From: RHKX01 sp963784885
GTDB taxonomy: Bacteria > Actinomycetota > Thermoleophilia > Solirubrobacterales > 70-9
DNA length: 64,000 bases
Assembly (NCBI GenBank): GCA_963784885.1
Contig: CAWATA010000002.1
Coordinates: forward strand, 419,313 to 483,312
Reading direction: 5' to 3'
Under the pieces are notes generated by a model. It saw nothing but the letters and a program-made list of their open reading frames with translations. It was not told the DNA's origin and made no database searches. Shown one piece after another: positions 34,007 through 41,872 of this stretch (the stretch's first letter is position 1; each line of letters begins with the position of its first letter). Position numbers and translations under genes: made by a program.

Positions 34007-35351
34007 TCAGCTCTCAGAGCGCCTTCAGGGCACGATGTCGGACCTGCGCTCGCGCGGGAAGCTGAGCGAGGCCGACGTCGACAAGGCGATGCGCGAGATC
34101 CGCCTCGCACTGCTGGAAGCGGACGTCAACTTCAAGGTCACCAAGCAGTTCGTCGCCGACGTCCGCGAGAAGGCGATCGGCGCCGGCGTCCTCGAGAGCC
34201 TCGACCCCGGCCAGATGGTCGTCAAGGTCGTCAACGAGCAGCTCGCGGAGCTGATGGGCGGGAGCGGCCGCGAGCTCGTCTTCGCGTCGAAGCCGCCGAC
34301 CGTGATCCTGATGGCGGGACTGCAGGGTTCGGGCAAGACGACCGCGACGGCGAAGCTCGCGAAGCACCTGATCGGCGAGGGCAAGAGCGCCGGCGTCGCC
34401 GCCTGCGATACGCAGCGGCCCGCGGCGGTGGAGCAGCTGACCCGCCTCGGCGAGCAGGCCGGAGCGACGGTCTACTCCCAGGGCACCGAGCGCGACCCCG
34501 TCGACATCGCCGAGTGGGCGCTGGGGCGGGCTCGCTCCGAGGGACTCGACGTCCTGATCGTCGACACCGCCGGCCGCCTCCACATCGACGAGGAGCTGAT
34601 GGCGCAGCTCGCCGAGATCAAGAAGCGCACGAAGCCGCATGACGTCCTCCTCGTCGTCGACGCGATGACCGGTCAGGACGCGGTCAACGTCGCCGAGCAG
34701 TTCGCCGAGGTGACCGAGTTCGACGGGGTGCTGATGAGCAAGCTCGACGGCGACGCCCGCGGCGGTGCCGCGCTCAGCGTCAAGGCCGTCACCGGCAAGC
34801 CGATCCTCTACGCCTCGACCGGCGAGAAGCTCGAGCAGCTCGAGCGCTTCCACCCGGACCGGATGGCGCAGCGGATCCTCGGGATGGGAGACGTGCTCTC
34901 GCTGATCGAGAAGGCCGAGCAGGACCTCGACGCGGAGGAGGCCGAGGAGCTCGAGCGCAAGATGCGCCAGGACCAGTTCACCCTCGACGACTTCCTCAAG
35001 CAGCTCAAGCAGGTCCGGAAGATGGGCCCGCTCTCCAGCGTGCTCGGGATGATGCCCGGCATGGGCAAGGCGATGAAGGAGCTCCGCAACGCCAACCTCG
35101 ACGACCGCGAGCTCGACCGCCTCGAGGCGATGATCCTCTCGATGACGCCCGAGGAACGCGCCAATCCCGACGTCATCCGCGGGTCCCGGCGGCGCCGGAT
35201 CGCCGCCGGATCGGGGACGAACGTACAGGCCGTCAAACAGCTGACCAAGCAGTTCGACCAGATGCGGAAGATGATGAAGATGATGGCCTCCGGCAACATG
35301 CCGAGCCCGGAATCGATGATCCGCGGCCAGCTCGGCGCGCGACGGCGGTGA
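33999..35351 (+). CDS. ffh: Signal recognition particle protein Ffh
   Basis: 450 residues with NG domains and a methionine-rich M domain. Motifs: MAGLQGSGKTTATAKLAKHL near 104, CDTQRPAAVEQLTRLG, VDTAGRLHIDEELM and MSKLDGDARGGAAL; the M domain has MGPLSSVLGMMPGMGKAM and MRKMMKMMASGNM. It binds 4.5S/SRP RNA and signal sequences and pairs with FtsY, encoded just upstream. It has an extended Shine-Dalgarno, unlike many genes here. Confidence 0.97.
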   Translation: MFDQLSERLQGTMSDLRSRGKLSEADVDKAMREIRLALLEADVNFKVTKQFVADVREKAIGAGVLESLDPGQMVVKVVNEQLAELMGGSGRELVFASKPPTVILMAGLQGSGKTTATAKLAKHLIGEGKSAGVAACDTQRPAAVEQLTRLGEQAGATVYSQGTERDPVDIAEWALGRARSEGLDVLIVDTAGRLHIDEELMAQLAEIKKRTKPHDVLLVVDAMTGQDAVNVAEQFAEVTEFDGVLMSKLDGDARGGAALSVKAVTGKPILYASTGEKLEQLERFHPDRMAQRILGMGDVLSLIEKAEQDLDAEEAEELERKMRQDQFTLDDFLKQLKQVRKMGPLSSVLGMMPGMGKAMKELRNANLDDRELDRLEAMILSMTPEERANPDVIRGSRRRRIAAGSGTNVQAVKQLTKQFDQMRKMMKMMASGNMPSPESMIRGQLGARRR

Positions 35352-35371
35352 CGGCCGACCCCCGCGGTCTG

Positions 35372-35377
35372 TAACCT
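35372..35377 (+). promoter_or_regulatory. Putative -10 element of rpsP
   Basis: TAACCT lies 13 nt before the rpsP ATG, in the 39-bp ffh-rpsP gap. Confidence 0.4.
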
Positions 35378-35390
35378 GCGCCGCCGTCAC

Positions 35391-35648
35391 ATGGCAGTAC
35401 GAATCAGACTCAGACGAGCGGGCTCCTCGAAGAACCCGATCTGGCGCATCGTCGTGGCCGACAAGCGCTCCCCGCGCGACGGCCGCACGATCGAGACGAT
35501 CGGCAGCTACAACCCGCAGACCGAACCTTCCCAGGTGACCATCGACGCCGAGCGCGCTCAGCACTGGCTCGACCACGGCGCCCAGCCGTCGCCGACCGTC
35601 GCCAAGCTGCTGCGCACCCAGGGCGTCGAGGGTCCGGCCGGCACCTGA
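35391..35648 (+). CDS. rpsP: 30S ribosomal protein S16
   Basis: 85 residues. MAVRIRLRRAGSSKNPIWRI and the following RSPRDGRTIETIGSYNP are the S16 signature. It binds 16S rRNA early in 30S assembly. It is the first gene of the usual rpsP-khpA-rimM-trmD-rplS string, with khpA 12 nt downstream. Confidence 0.97.
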   Translation: MAVRIRLRRAGSSKNPIWRIVVADKRSPRDGRTIETIGSYNPQTEPSQVTIDAERAQHWLDHGAQPSPTVAKLLRTQGVEGPAGT

Positions 35649-35660
35649 TCGGAGCCGAAC

Positions 35661-35891
35661 GTGCGCGAGCTCGTCGAGTTCCTCGTCCGCGCTCTCGTTG
35701 AGCAGCCCGACAGGGTGGAGGTCGAGGAGTTCGAGGAGGACGGTGACCTCGTGCTCGAGATCAGCGTCGCCGAGGACGACCTCGGCCGCGTGATCGGCCG
35801 CGGCGGCCGGATCGCCAACGCGATCCGCACCGTCGCCCGCGCCGCCGGCGCCCGCGACGATCGCCGCGTGATCGTCGACATCCTCGACTGA
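35661..35891 (+). CDS. khpA: KH-domain RNA-binding protein KhpA
   Basis: 76 residues, GTG start. A single KH domain with GRVIGRGGRIANAIRTVARA (GxxG loop near residue 48). KhpA pairs with KhpB/Jag in other Gram-positives and binds RNA broadly. It lies in the canonical position after rpsP. The gene that should follow (rimM) is not there. Confidence 0.93.
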   Translation: MRELVEFLVRALVEQPDRVEVEEFEEDGDLVLEISVAEDDLGRVIGRGGRIANAIRTVARAAGARDDRRVIVDILD

Positions 35892-35992
35892 GGGCGACGC
35901 CGCCGGTCCACGTTGCGCTTTCGTCACGCGTTCATGCGTAGGCGGCACCCTCGGGCATTGAGGGGTAGCGCTTAGGGCGCCAAAGTCGCCGC

Positions 35993-36937
35993 ATGATCGA
36001 GGTGGCACGGATTTCGCAGTTCATGGCTACGAAATCCGTGCCACCCGGTCGGGTGCTGGCGAGAATCGCGACCAGGCAGCACGGCGTCATCTCTCGCCCG
36101 CAGATCGACGCGACCGGGTGCGACGCCGAGTTCGTCAACCGCTCGCTGCAATCGGGCCGGCTCCATCGCATCCACACCGGCGTCTTCGCCGTCGGGCACG
36201 CTGCCCTCGGCGTGCAGGGGCGCTGGATGGCTGCCGTCCTGGCCTGCGGCGAGGGTTCTCTGCTCAGCCACATCACCGCGGCACTGCTCTGGGGGTTCGT
36301 GGACCGCGCTCCACCGTCGATCCACGTCCTCGTCCCCGGCCGCGGCTCCCGCTCCCGTCCCGGCATCGTCATCCACCGCGCCAGGCGCCTTCCTGCCGAA
36401 CACGGCACCGAGCGCGAAGGCATCCCGGTGACGACGCCACACCGGACACTGCTCGACCTGGCCGGCGTGCTGCCGCCGGAGCGGCTGCGGTTCGCTCTCG
36501 AGGCGGCGGATCGCGCCGGACTGCTGCACGTGCCCGCGCTCGTCACCCTCTGTGACGAGTCGCGCGGCCGCCGGGGCGTCGGCGCCCTGCGACGGCTCGC
36601 ACGCGAGCAGCGCGGCGCCGCCCACCGCACGAAGTCGCCTCCCGAGACGCGGTTTCTGCGCCTCTGCCTCCGGCACGGCCTTCCCGAGCCGCGCGTCAAC
36701 TCCCGCATCCACGGCTACGAGGCCGACTTTCACTGGCCGGAGGCGAACCTCGTCGTCGAGATCGACACCTACACCTACCACCGCTCCTGGGCGCAACGGC
36801 AACGCGACCTGCGGCGCGACGCGGACCTGAAGTCGCGCGGTGTGGAGGTGCTGCGGCTGACGCCGGAGATGGTCGAAGCGCCGGAGACCCTCCCGATGCT
36901 CGAGTCGATGATCACGGGCGCTCCGGCCGCCGTCTAG
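35993..36937 (+). CDS. AbiEi-type wHTH / DUF559 nuclease-fold protein at the rimM position
   Basis: 314 residues (304 if started at ATG 36023). The N-terminal region LARIATRQHGVISRPQIDA and GRLHRIHTGVFAVG is the AbiEi_4 winged helix of type IV antitoxins. A middle domain resembles the AbiEi core (VTTPHRTLLDLAGVL). The C-terminal ~90 residues are a DUF559 / Vsr-like PD-(D/E)xK domain: ETRFLRLC, YEADFHWPEANLVVEIDTY, QRQRDLRRDADLKSRGVEVL. No AbiEii nucleotidyltransferase toxin is adjacent. A perfect palindrome covers the start region. It may be an autorepressor-like orphan antitoxin or a nuclease; function unknown. Confidence 0.82.
   Translation: MIEVARISQFMATKSVPPGRVLARIATRQHGVISRPQIDATGCDAEFVNRSLQSGRLHRIHTGVFAVGHAALGVQGRWMAAVLACGEGSLLSHITAALLWGFVDRAPPSIHVLVPGRGSRSRPGIVIHRARRLPAEHGTEREGIPVTTPHRTLLDLAGVLPPERLRFALEAADRAGLLHVPALVTLCDESRGRRGVGALRRLAREQRGAAHRTKSPPETRFLRLCLRHGLPEPRVNSRIHGYEADFHWPEANLVVEIDTYTYHRSWAQRQRDLRRDADLKSRGVEVLRLTPEMVEAPETLPMLESMITGAPAAV
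36001..36045. repeat. Perfect 16-bp inverted repeat over the AbiEi/DUF559 start
   Basis: GGTGGCACGGATTTCG (36001-36016) and its exact reverse complement (36030-36045) are separated by 13 nt that contain an in-frame ATG (36023). On DNA it could be an operator for the encoded winged-helix protein; on RNA it would put the second start codon in a loop. Confidence 0.85.
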
Positions 36938-36940
36938 GCT
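36935..36940 (+). promoter_or_regulatory. Putative trmD -10 that includes the upstream stop
   Basis: TAGGCT, whose TAG is the stop of the AbiEi/DUF559 gene, ends 9 nt before the trmD ATG. The same hexamer and geometry occur at smc-ftsY. Confidence 0.4.
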
Positions 36941-36949
36941 GCTGCGGCG

Positions 36950-37627
36950 ATGCGTCTCGACGTCTTCACGCTGTTCCCGGAGTGGTTCGAGTGGTTTCAG
37001 ACCCAGCGTCACGTCCGTAACGTGGTCGCCGCCGGGTCGGAACTGCGCTTCATCGACTACCGGGAGACGACGCCGCTCGGCGCCGGTCAGGTCGACGACG
37101 CTCCCTACGGCGGCGGCGCCGGGATGGTCATGCGGGTCGACGTCGTCGATGCCGCCCTCCGAGCCGCCTACGGCGACGCGGCGGGTCCGCGCCGGACGGT
37201 GTTGCTGACCCCGTCGGGCCGGATGTTCGACGAGGAGCTGGCGACCGAGCTCGCGGCCGAGCCGGAGCTGGCGTTGCTGTGCGGTCGCTACGAGGGCGTC
37301 GATGAGCGGGTTCGCGAGCACCTGGTCACCGACGCGGTATCGATCGGCCGCTACGTCCTCGCGGGGGGTGAGTTGGCCGCGATGGTCGTCGCCGACGCCG
37401 TCCTCCGCAAGCTTCCCGGCGCCCTCGGCCATGCCGACAGCGCCATGGAGGAGTCGTTCTCGACCGCGCTCGAGGGTCATCCGGAATACCCTCACTACAC
37501 CCGTCCGGCCACCTATCGCGGCTGGGGCGTGCCCGATGTGCTCGTCTCCGGCGACCACGAGCGGGTCCGTCGCTGGCGACTCGAACGCAGTCGCGAGCGG
37601 GGTGAAACGGATCCCGACGGCTCTTAG
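36950..37627 (+). CDS. trmD: tRNA (guanine-N1-)-methyltransferase
   Basis: 225 residues, SPOUT fold. It makes m1G37 in tRNAs and prevents +1 frameshifting. Motifs: MRLDVFTLFPEWFEWF, DDAPYGGGAGMVMR (SAM/knot loop), LLCGRYEGVDERVREH and SIGRYVLAGGELAAMV (usually SIGDYVL). The C-terminal EGHPEYPHYTRPATYRGW is normal. It appears to have its own promoter, which would insulate it from the inserted upstream gene. Confidence 0.96.
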   Translation: MRLDVFTLFPEWFEWFQTQRHVRNVVAAGSELRFIDYRETTPLGAGQVDDAPYGGGAGMVMRVDVVDAALRAAYGDAAGPRRTVLLTPSGRMFDEELATELAAEPELALLCGRYEGVDERVREHLVTDAVSIGRYVLAGGELAAMVVADAVLRKLPGALGHADSAMEESFSTALEGHPEYPHYTRPATYRGWGVPDVLVSGDHERVRRWRLERSRERGETDPDGS

Positions 37628-37628
37628 C

Positions 37629-37733
37629 TACTATTCCCCGCCGCGCGGCCGCCGACCGGCCACCGCCCGGTGACCAGCCGCCGGCCCGTGATCCGGGACC
37701 GGCGGAATCCAGACGAGCCGGAGCCCCAAACAC
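37629..37733 (+). promoter_or_regulatory. rplS promoter and structured leader
   Basis: TACTAT (37629-37634) is -10-like and ~100 nt before rplS. The leader holds a strong hairpin, GCCGG-CCCG with CGGG-A-CCGGC (about 37681-37705). Ribosomal-protein leaders are often autoregulatory; no match to a known L19 leader is claimed. Confidence 0.4.
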
Positions 37734-38453
37734 ATGAGCACGATCATCCAGAGCCTCGAGAAGGAGCAGCTGCGCAAGCGCCCGCAGTTCGCTGCCGGCG
37801 ATCGTGTTCGCGTTCACTTCCAGGTCATCGAGGGCAACCGAACCCGTACCCAGGTCTTCGAGGGCGTCGTCATCAAGCGCCAGGGCAGCGGTGTCCGCGA
37901 GACATTCACCGTCCGCAAGCAGTCGTTCGGCGTCGGCGTCGAGCGTACGTTCCCGCTGCACTCACCGAAGATCGAGCAGCTCGAGATCGCCGCCCGCGGC
38001 GACGTTCGGCGCGCCAAGCTCTACTACCTCCGCGACCGCGTCGGCAAGGCCGCCCGCGTCGCCGAGCGCCGCTGGGGAATCGGCGAGGAGATCTTCGGGT
38101 CCGGGGATGAGGCCGTCGACGCCGAGGGCGCGACCCAGGTCGAAGCTCCGCAGGCCGTCCCCGCCGAAGGCGATGGCGAAGAGACCGTCGTCGAGGTCGA
38201 GCAGACCGACGAGCCGGAGGCGGGCGAGGAGCCCGCAGCCGAACAGTCCGGCGAGCCGGATGCCGAAGCTGAGGCCGCCGAGCCCGAGGCCGCCGCCGAT
38301 CCGGCAGCCGAAGCGGAGGCCGAGTCCGAGGCCGAGGGCGAGGGAAATGCCCCCGCCGCTACCACCGAGCCGGCTGGGGAGCCGGAGGGAGAAGCCGCGG
38401 AGTCGGAATCCGACTCCGACGCAGACGATGAGGCTTCGCGGCAGGACGCCTAG
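37734..38453 (+). CDS. rplS: 50S ribosomal protein L19 with long acidic C-terminal extension
   Basis: 239 residues, about twice the normal ~115. Residues 1-120 are ordinary L19 (RPQFAAGDRVRVHFQVIEG, VFEGVVIKRQGSGVRETF, ERTFPLHSP, RAKLYYLRD). Residues ~122-239 are an Ala/Glu-rich low-complexity tail (EAEAAEPEAAADPAAEAEA) of strong negative charge. L19 sits at the 30S-50S interface; what an acidic tail does there is unknown. The frame and base composition stay consistent through the tail, so a read-through artefact is unlikely. Confidence 0.93.
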   Translation: MSTIIQSLEKEQLRKRPQFAAGDRVRVHFQVIEGNRTRTQVFEGVVIKRQGSGVRETFTVRKQSFGVGVERTFPLHSPKIEQLEIAARGDVRRAKLYYLRDRVGKAARVAERRWGIGEEIFGSGDEAVDAEGATQVEAPQAVPAEGDGEETVVEVEQTDEPEAGEEPAAEQSGEPDAEAEAAEPEAAADPAAEAEAESEAEGEGNAPAATTEPAGEPEGEAAESESDSDADDEASRQDA

Positions 38454-38476
38454 AGCGCCCGAGCCGACGAACCGCC

Positions 38477-39085
38477 ATGCCGCGCCCCAAGTCGACCCTC
38501 GGCGCGATCGTCGAACTGGTCCTGATCGTCGGGTTCGCGATCGGCCTCGCGCTGGTCATCCAGGCCTTCGTCGTCAAGCCGTACCAGATCCCCACCGGGT
38601 CGATGATCCCGACGCTCGAGGTCGGTCAGCGCGTCCTCGTCCAGCGGGTCAGCTACCACTTCAGCGATCCCGAGATCGGCGACATCGTGGTCTTCCACCC
38701 GCCCAAGGGCGCCGACACGACCGAGACGTGCGGCCTCGAGCCGCTGCCGCCGGCCGAGGCCTGCCCCAAGCCGGTCGACGAGCCCGCCGACACCAACTTC
38801 ATCAAGCGCGTCGTCGCGACCCCCGGTGACACGCTGAAGATCATCGACGGCCACGCGATCGTCAACGGCGAGCGCATCCCCGACGACTTCATCCGTCCTT
38901 GCGGCGGCGCCCGCGGGTGCAACCTGCCGAGGAAGATCACGATCCCGCCCGACCATTACTTCATGATGGGCGACAACCGTGGAGCCAGCGACGACAGCAG
39001 ATTCTGGGGCCCCGTCCCCAAGGACTGGATCATCGGCAAGGCCTTCGCCACCTACTGGCCCCTCGACCGAATCGGCCTGCTCTGA
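38477..39085 (+). CDS. lepB: Signal peptidase I
   Basis: 202 residues. One N-terminal transmembrane helix (AIVELVLIVGFAIGLALVI, about 10-30), then the periplasmic-type catalytic domain: PTGSMIPTLEVGQRVLV (Ser nucleophile), NFIKRVVATPGDTLKI (Lys general base) and MGDNRGASDDSRFWGPV (box E). It cleaves signal peptides at the outer membrane face. A Cys/Pro insertion (TCGLEPLPPAEACPK) lies before the Lys motif. Order rplS-lepB-rnhB is conserved in actinobacteria. Confidence 0.96.
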   Translation: MPRPKSTLGAIVELVLIVGFAIGLALVIQAFVVKPYQIPTGSMIPTLEVGQRVLVQRVSYHFSDPEIGDIVVFHPPKGADTTETCGLEPLPPAEACPKPVDEPADTNFIKRVVATPGDTLKIIDGHAIVNGERIPDDFIRPCGGARGCNLPRKITIPPDHYFMMGDNRGASDDSRFWGPVPKDWIIGKAFATYWPLDRIGLL

Positions 39086-39089
39086 CCCG

Positions 39090-39800
39090 ATGCCGGAGGA
39101 GGCTCCGGCGGGTGGGAAGCCGGCCAAGCGCCGGAAATCGCGCCGGCCCGACGGTCGCCGCACCGCCTGGCTGTTCCGCTTCGATCAGCAGTTCGGCCGC
39201 CGGTTCGTCGCCGGGGCCGACGAGGCCGGCCGCGGATCGCTCGCCGGGCCCCTCGTCGCCGCGGCGGTCCTGCTCGACTACCGCAGTCTGACCCCCGACG
39301 TGCGGAAGACGCTCGCCGGGCTCGACGATTCCAAGCGCAAGACCGAGGAGGAGCGCGAGCGTCTTTACCCTGCCGTGCTCGGGGCCGCCAGCCGCGTCGC
39401 CGTGACGGCGCGGTGCGCCGGGGGAATCGACTCGCGCGGGCTCCACGTCACGAACCTGAACGCGCTCGGTGACATGCTGGGGCGTGTGGCCGTGCCGGGG
39501 GCGGTCTGCCTCAGTGATGGCTTCCGCCTCGGCTCCCGCTGCCGGGTCGAGCATCAGGCGGTGATCGAGGGGGACGCGCGCAGCGCCGCGATCGCCGCCG
39601 CCTCGGTGATCGCCAAGGTGACCCGGGATCGCTACATGCGCCAGGCCGCCGACCGCTACCCGGGCTGGGATTTCGGCGCGAACGTCGGCTACTCCTCGCC
39701 CCAGCACCGCGAGGCGATCCAGCGGATCGGGATCTGCTCGCTGCACCGGCGCTCGTTCGCCTCGACCGCCTACAGCCAGCTCGAGCTCGGCTCGCCCTGA
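39090..39800 (+). CDS. rnhB: Ribonuclease HII
   Basis: 236 residues from ATG 39090. It cleaves RNA in DNA-RNA hybrids and single ribonucleotides. Motifs: VAGADEAGRGSLAGPLVAAA (first Asp-Glu), LDDSKRKTEEERERL, SDGFRLG and AAASVIAKVTRDRYM. The first ~40 residues are a basic, low-complexity extension (GGKPAKRRKSRRPDGRR). It starts 4 nt after lepB and ends 6 bp from the convergent yraN stop. Confidence 0.95.
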   Translation: MPEEAPAGGKPAKRRKSRRPDGRRTAWLFRFDQQFGRRFVAGADEAGRGSLAGPLVAAAVLLDYRSLTPDVRKTLAGLDDSKRKTEEERERLYPAVLGAASRVAVTARCAGGIDSRGLHVTNLNALGDMLGRVAVPGAVCLSDGFRLGSRCRVEHQAVIEGDARSAAIAAASVIAKVTRDRYMRQAADRYPGWDFGANVGYSSPQHREAIQRIGICSLHRRSFASTAYSQLELGSP

Positions 39801-39806
39801 CCGGCC

Positions 39807-40178
39807 TCAGAACGCCGCCGGCAGGTGCTCGATCGCGGCGGAGCCCGCGGAACCGAGCCTGACGCCGACGACGTCGAAGCGAATCGCCCGGTAGCGGGGC
39901 GGCAGGTTCTCGGCGAGCCAGGCTCTCGCGAGCCGGCGGATCTGCATCTGCTTGCGGGGGCCGACGGCGTGGATCGGCAGCTGGGGGCCGTGAGCGGTGC
40001 CCGCCCGGATCGTCTTCACCTCGACGAACGCGAGCGTGTCCCCGTCGAGCGCGATCGCGTCGATCTCCCCGAACCTCGTCCGACAGTTGCGGGCGAGGAT
40101 CGTCATCCCGTGACGCTCGAGGTGCCGGCACGCCAGCTCCTCGCCGATCCGTCCCGTGCGCAGCCGGGCCTGGGTCAT
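39807..40178 (-). CDS. yraN: YraN / UPF0102 endonuclease-fold protein
   Basis: 123 residues. It has the UPF0102 motif RTRFGEIDAIALDGDTLAFV followed by EVK, the E-x-D...E-x-K core of the restriction-endonuclease-like fold. TGRIGEELACRHLERHG is a typical N-terminus. Function is not established. In most actinobacteria it is codirectional between rnhB and comM; here it is inverted, so it does not belong to the same operon. Confidence 0.93.
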   Translation of the reverse strand: MTQARLRTGRIGEELACRHLERHGMTILARNCRTRFGEIDAIALDGDTLAFVEVKTIRAGTAHGPQLPIHAVGPRKQMQIRRLARAWLAENLPPRYRAIRFDVVGVRLGSAGSAAIEHLPAAF

Positions 40179-40306
40179 CGCTCCTGGGTCCTGACCATGT
40201 TCCCGATCGTGCCGTCCGCGGCGTCACGGGTGGGAAATGCCGTGTGCCGGAGTGAGCCCAATCAGCGCCGACGGACTCACGTCTCGAGGACCGGCACTGA
40301 AACGAC

Positions 40307-40368
40307 GCCGATCGGTGCGAAGATCGGCACACCGCGCGTGCCAAACGTGAGCCCGCCCCGCCTAGCGT
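40307..40368 (+). promoter_or_regulatory. comM promoter region with overlapping inverted repeats
   Basis: GCCGATC/GATCGGC (40307-40313 with 40322-40328, 8-nt spacer) overlaps GGCAC/GTGCC (40326-40342). TAGCGT (40363-40368) is -10-like and ends 7 nt before the GTG start. The repeats lie where a regulator could control the comM-dprA unit. Confidence 0.4.
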
Positions 40369-40375
40369 CGAGTCG

Positions 40376-41872
40376 GTGCTGGCGAGGACACGGACACTTG
40401 CGATCTCCGGGATCGATGCGGTTCCGGTCGACGTCGAGATCGACATCCATCGGGGCCTTCCGGCCTTCACGATCGTCGGGCTGCCCGACGCCGCCGTCCG
40501 CGAGTCCCGCGAACGGGTCCGGGCCGCACTCGTCAACTCTGGCTTCGACTTCCCGCTCCAGCGGATCACCGCCAACCTGGCGCCGGCGGACCTGCGCAAG
40601 GCCGGGCCCGGGTTCGACCTCGCCATCGCCGCGGCAATCCTCGTGGCATCCGGCCAGCTCGCGGGCGGGCCGTTGGAGGGCTGGTGGCTGGCCGGCGAGC
40701 TCGCCCTCGACGGGGGCATCCGCCCGCTGCCGGGTGCGCTGGCGATGGCCGAGCGGGTCGAGCGGGAGGGGGGAAGGGGTTTCGCATTGCCGGCCGCCAA
40801 CGGAGCCGAGGCCGGTCTGATCGAGGGCGTGACGATCGCCGCCGTCGGCTCCCTCACCGACCTGCGGACGCTGGCGGCGGGCGAGGTCCCGGCCGGCGCG
40901 GAGCCGAGTCGGCAGCCCTCGGGTGCCACTCACCTGCCGGACCTCGCCGATCTCAAGGGCCAGCCGGGTCTCCGTCGCGGGCTCGAGATAGCGGCGGCCG
41001 GAGGGCACGCGGCCCTCGTCGTCGGTCCTCCCGGTGCCGGGAAATCGCTCGCTGCCCGGCGGCTGCCGTCGATCCTGCCGCCGCTCTCGCGTCGCGAGGC
41101 CATCGAGGTGACCAAGATCGCGAGCATCGCCGGGCGCCCCTGCGCCGACGGGACGCTGGCGCCGCGGCCGTTCCGGGCCCCACACCACACGATCTCGACC
41201 GCCGGCCTCGTCGGCGGCGGCAGCCCGCCGCGGCCGGGTGAGATCACGCTCGCCCATCGCGGCGTGCTGTTCCTCGACGAGCTCGGCGAGTTCTCCCGCT
41301 CGACCCTCGAAGCGTTGCGCCAGCCGCTCGAGGACGGGGAGGTGACCGTCTCGCGGGCGCGGAGCTCGATCACGCTGCCGGCCGAGTTCCAGCTCTTCGC
41401 CGCCGCCAATCCATGCCCGTGCGGGTACGGCGAGAACTCGCAGCGCTGCACCTGCTCCGGCGAGCGGATCCGCGCCTACGCGTCGCGGCTGAGCGGGGCG
41501 CTGGCCGACCGGATCGACCTCGTGCTGGCGGTCGAGCAACCGTCGGCGGCCGCGCTTGCGGGCGACCGGGGCGAGGCGTCGGCGACGGTCGCCGCCCGCA
41601 TCGTCGACGCGCGCGAGGCACAGCGCGAGCGGTTCGGCGAGGACCGCGTGAACGCCTCGATGAGCGATCTCGAGGTCGCCGATGCAGCCGGACTTGACGC
41701 GGGCGCCGGCAGAGCGCTCCTCTCGGGCCACGGCGATCACGGGCTGAGCGGCCGCGGCTGGAATCGGGTGATCAAGGTGGCGAGGACATGCGCCGACCTC
41801 GACGGCTCCCGGGTCGTCGGCGCCGACCACATCGGCGAGGCCCTTTCCCTGCGGCGCCGGGGCGCCTCGTGA
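40376..41872 (+). CDS. comM: Mg-chelatase-like AAA ATPase ComM (YifB)
   Basis: 498 residues, GTG start. The N-terminal Lon-protease-like fold (GLPAFTIVGLPDAAVRESRE) is followed by the AAA domain with GPPGAGKSLAARRLPSILPP near 221, FRAPHHTIS, GVLFLDELGEFSRSTLEALR (Walker B) and NPCPCGYGENSQRCTCS, then the C-terminal Mg-chelatase domain. ComM is a helicase that aids branch migration during natural transformation. Its stop overlaps the dprA GTG, so the two recombination genes are coupled. Confidence 0.95.
   Translation: MLARTRTLAISGIDAVPVDVEIDIHRGLPAFTIVGLPDAAVRESRERVRAALVNSGFDFPLQRITANLAPADLRKAGPGFDLAIAAAILVASGQLAGGPLEGWWLAGELALDGGIRPLPGALAMAERVEREGGRGFALPAANGAEAGLIEGVTIAAVGSLTDLRTLAAGEVPAGAEPSRQPSGATHLPDLADLKGQPGLRRGLEIAAAGGHAALVVGPPGAGKSLAARRLPSILPPLSRREAIEVTKIASIAGRPCADGTLAPRPFRAPHHTISTAGLVGGGSPPRPGEITLAHRGVLFLDELGEFSRSTLEALRQPLEDGEVTVSRARSSITLPAEFQLFAAANPCPCGYGENSQRCTCSGERIRAYASRLSGALADRIDLVLAVEQPSAAALAGDRGEASATVAARIVDAREAQRERFGEDRVNASMSDLEVADAAGLDAGAGRALLSGHGDHGLSGRGWNRVIKVARTCADLDGSRVVGADHIGEALSLRRRGAS

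Noticed and set aside
35993..36937. Complete type IV AbiE toxin-antitoxin system
   Set aside because: Only the AbiEi-like part fused to DUF559 is present; the next gene is trmD, not an AbiEii nucleotidyltransferase.
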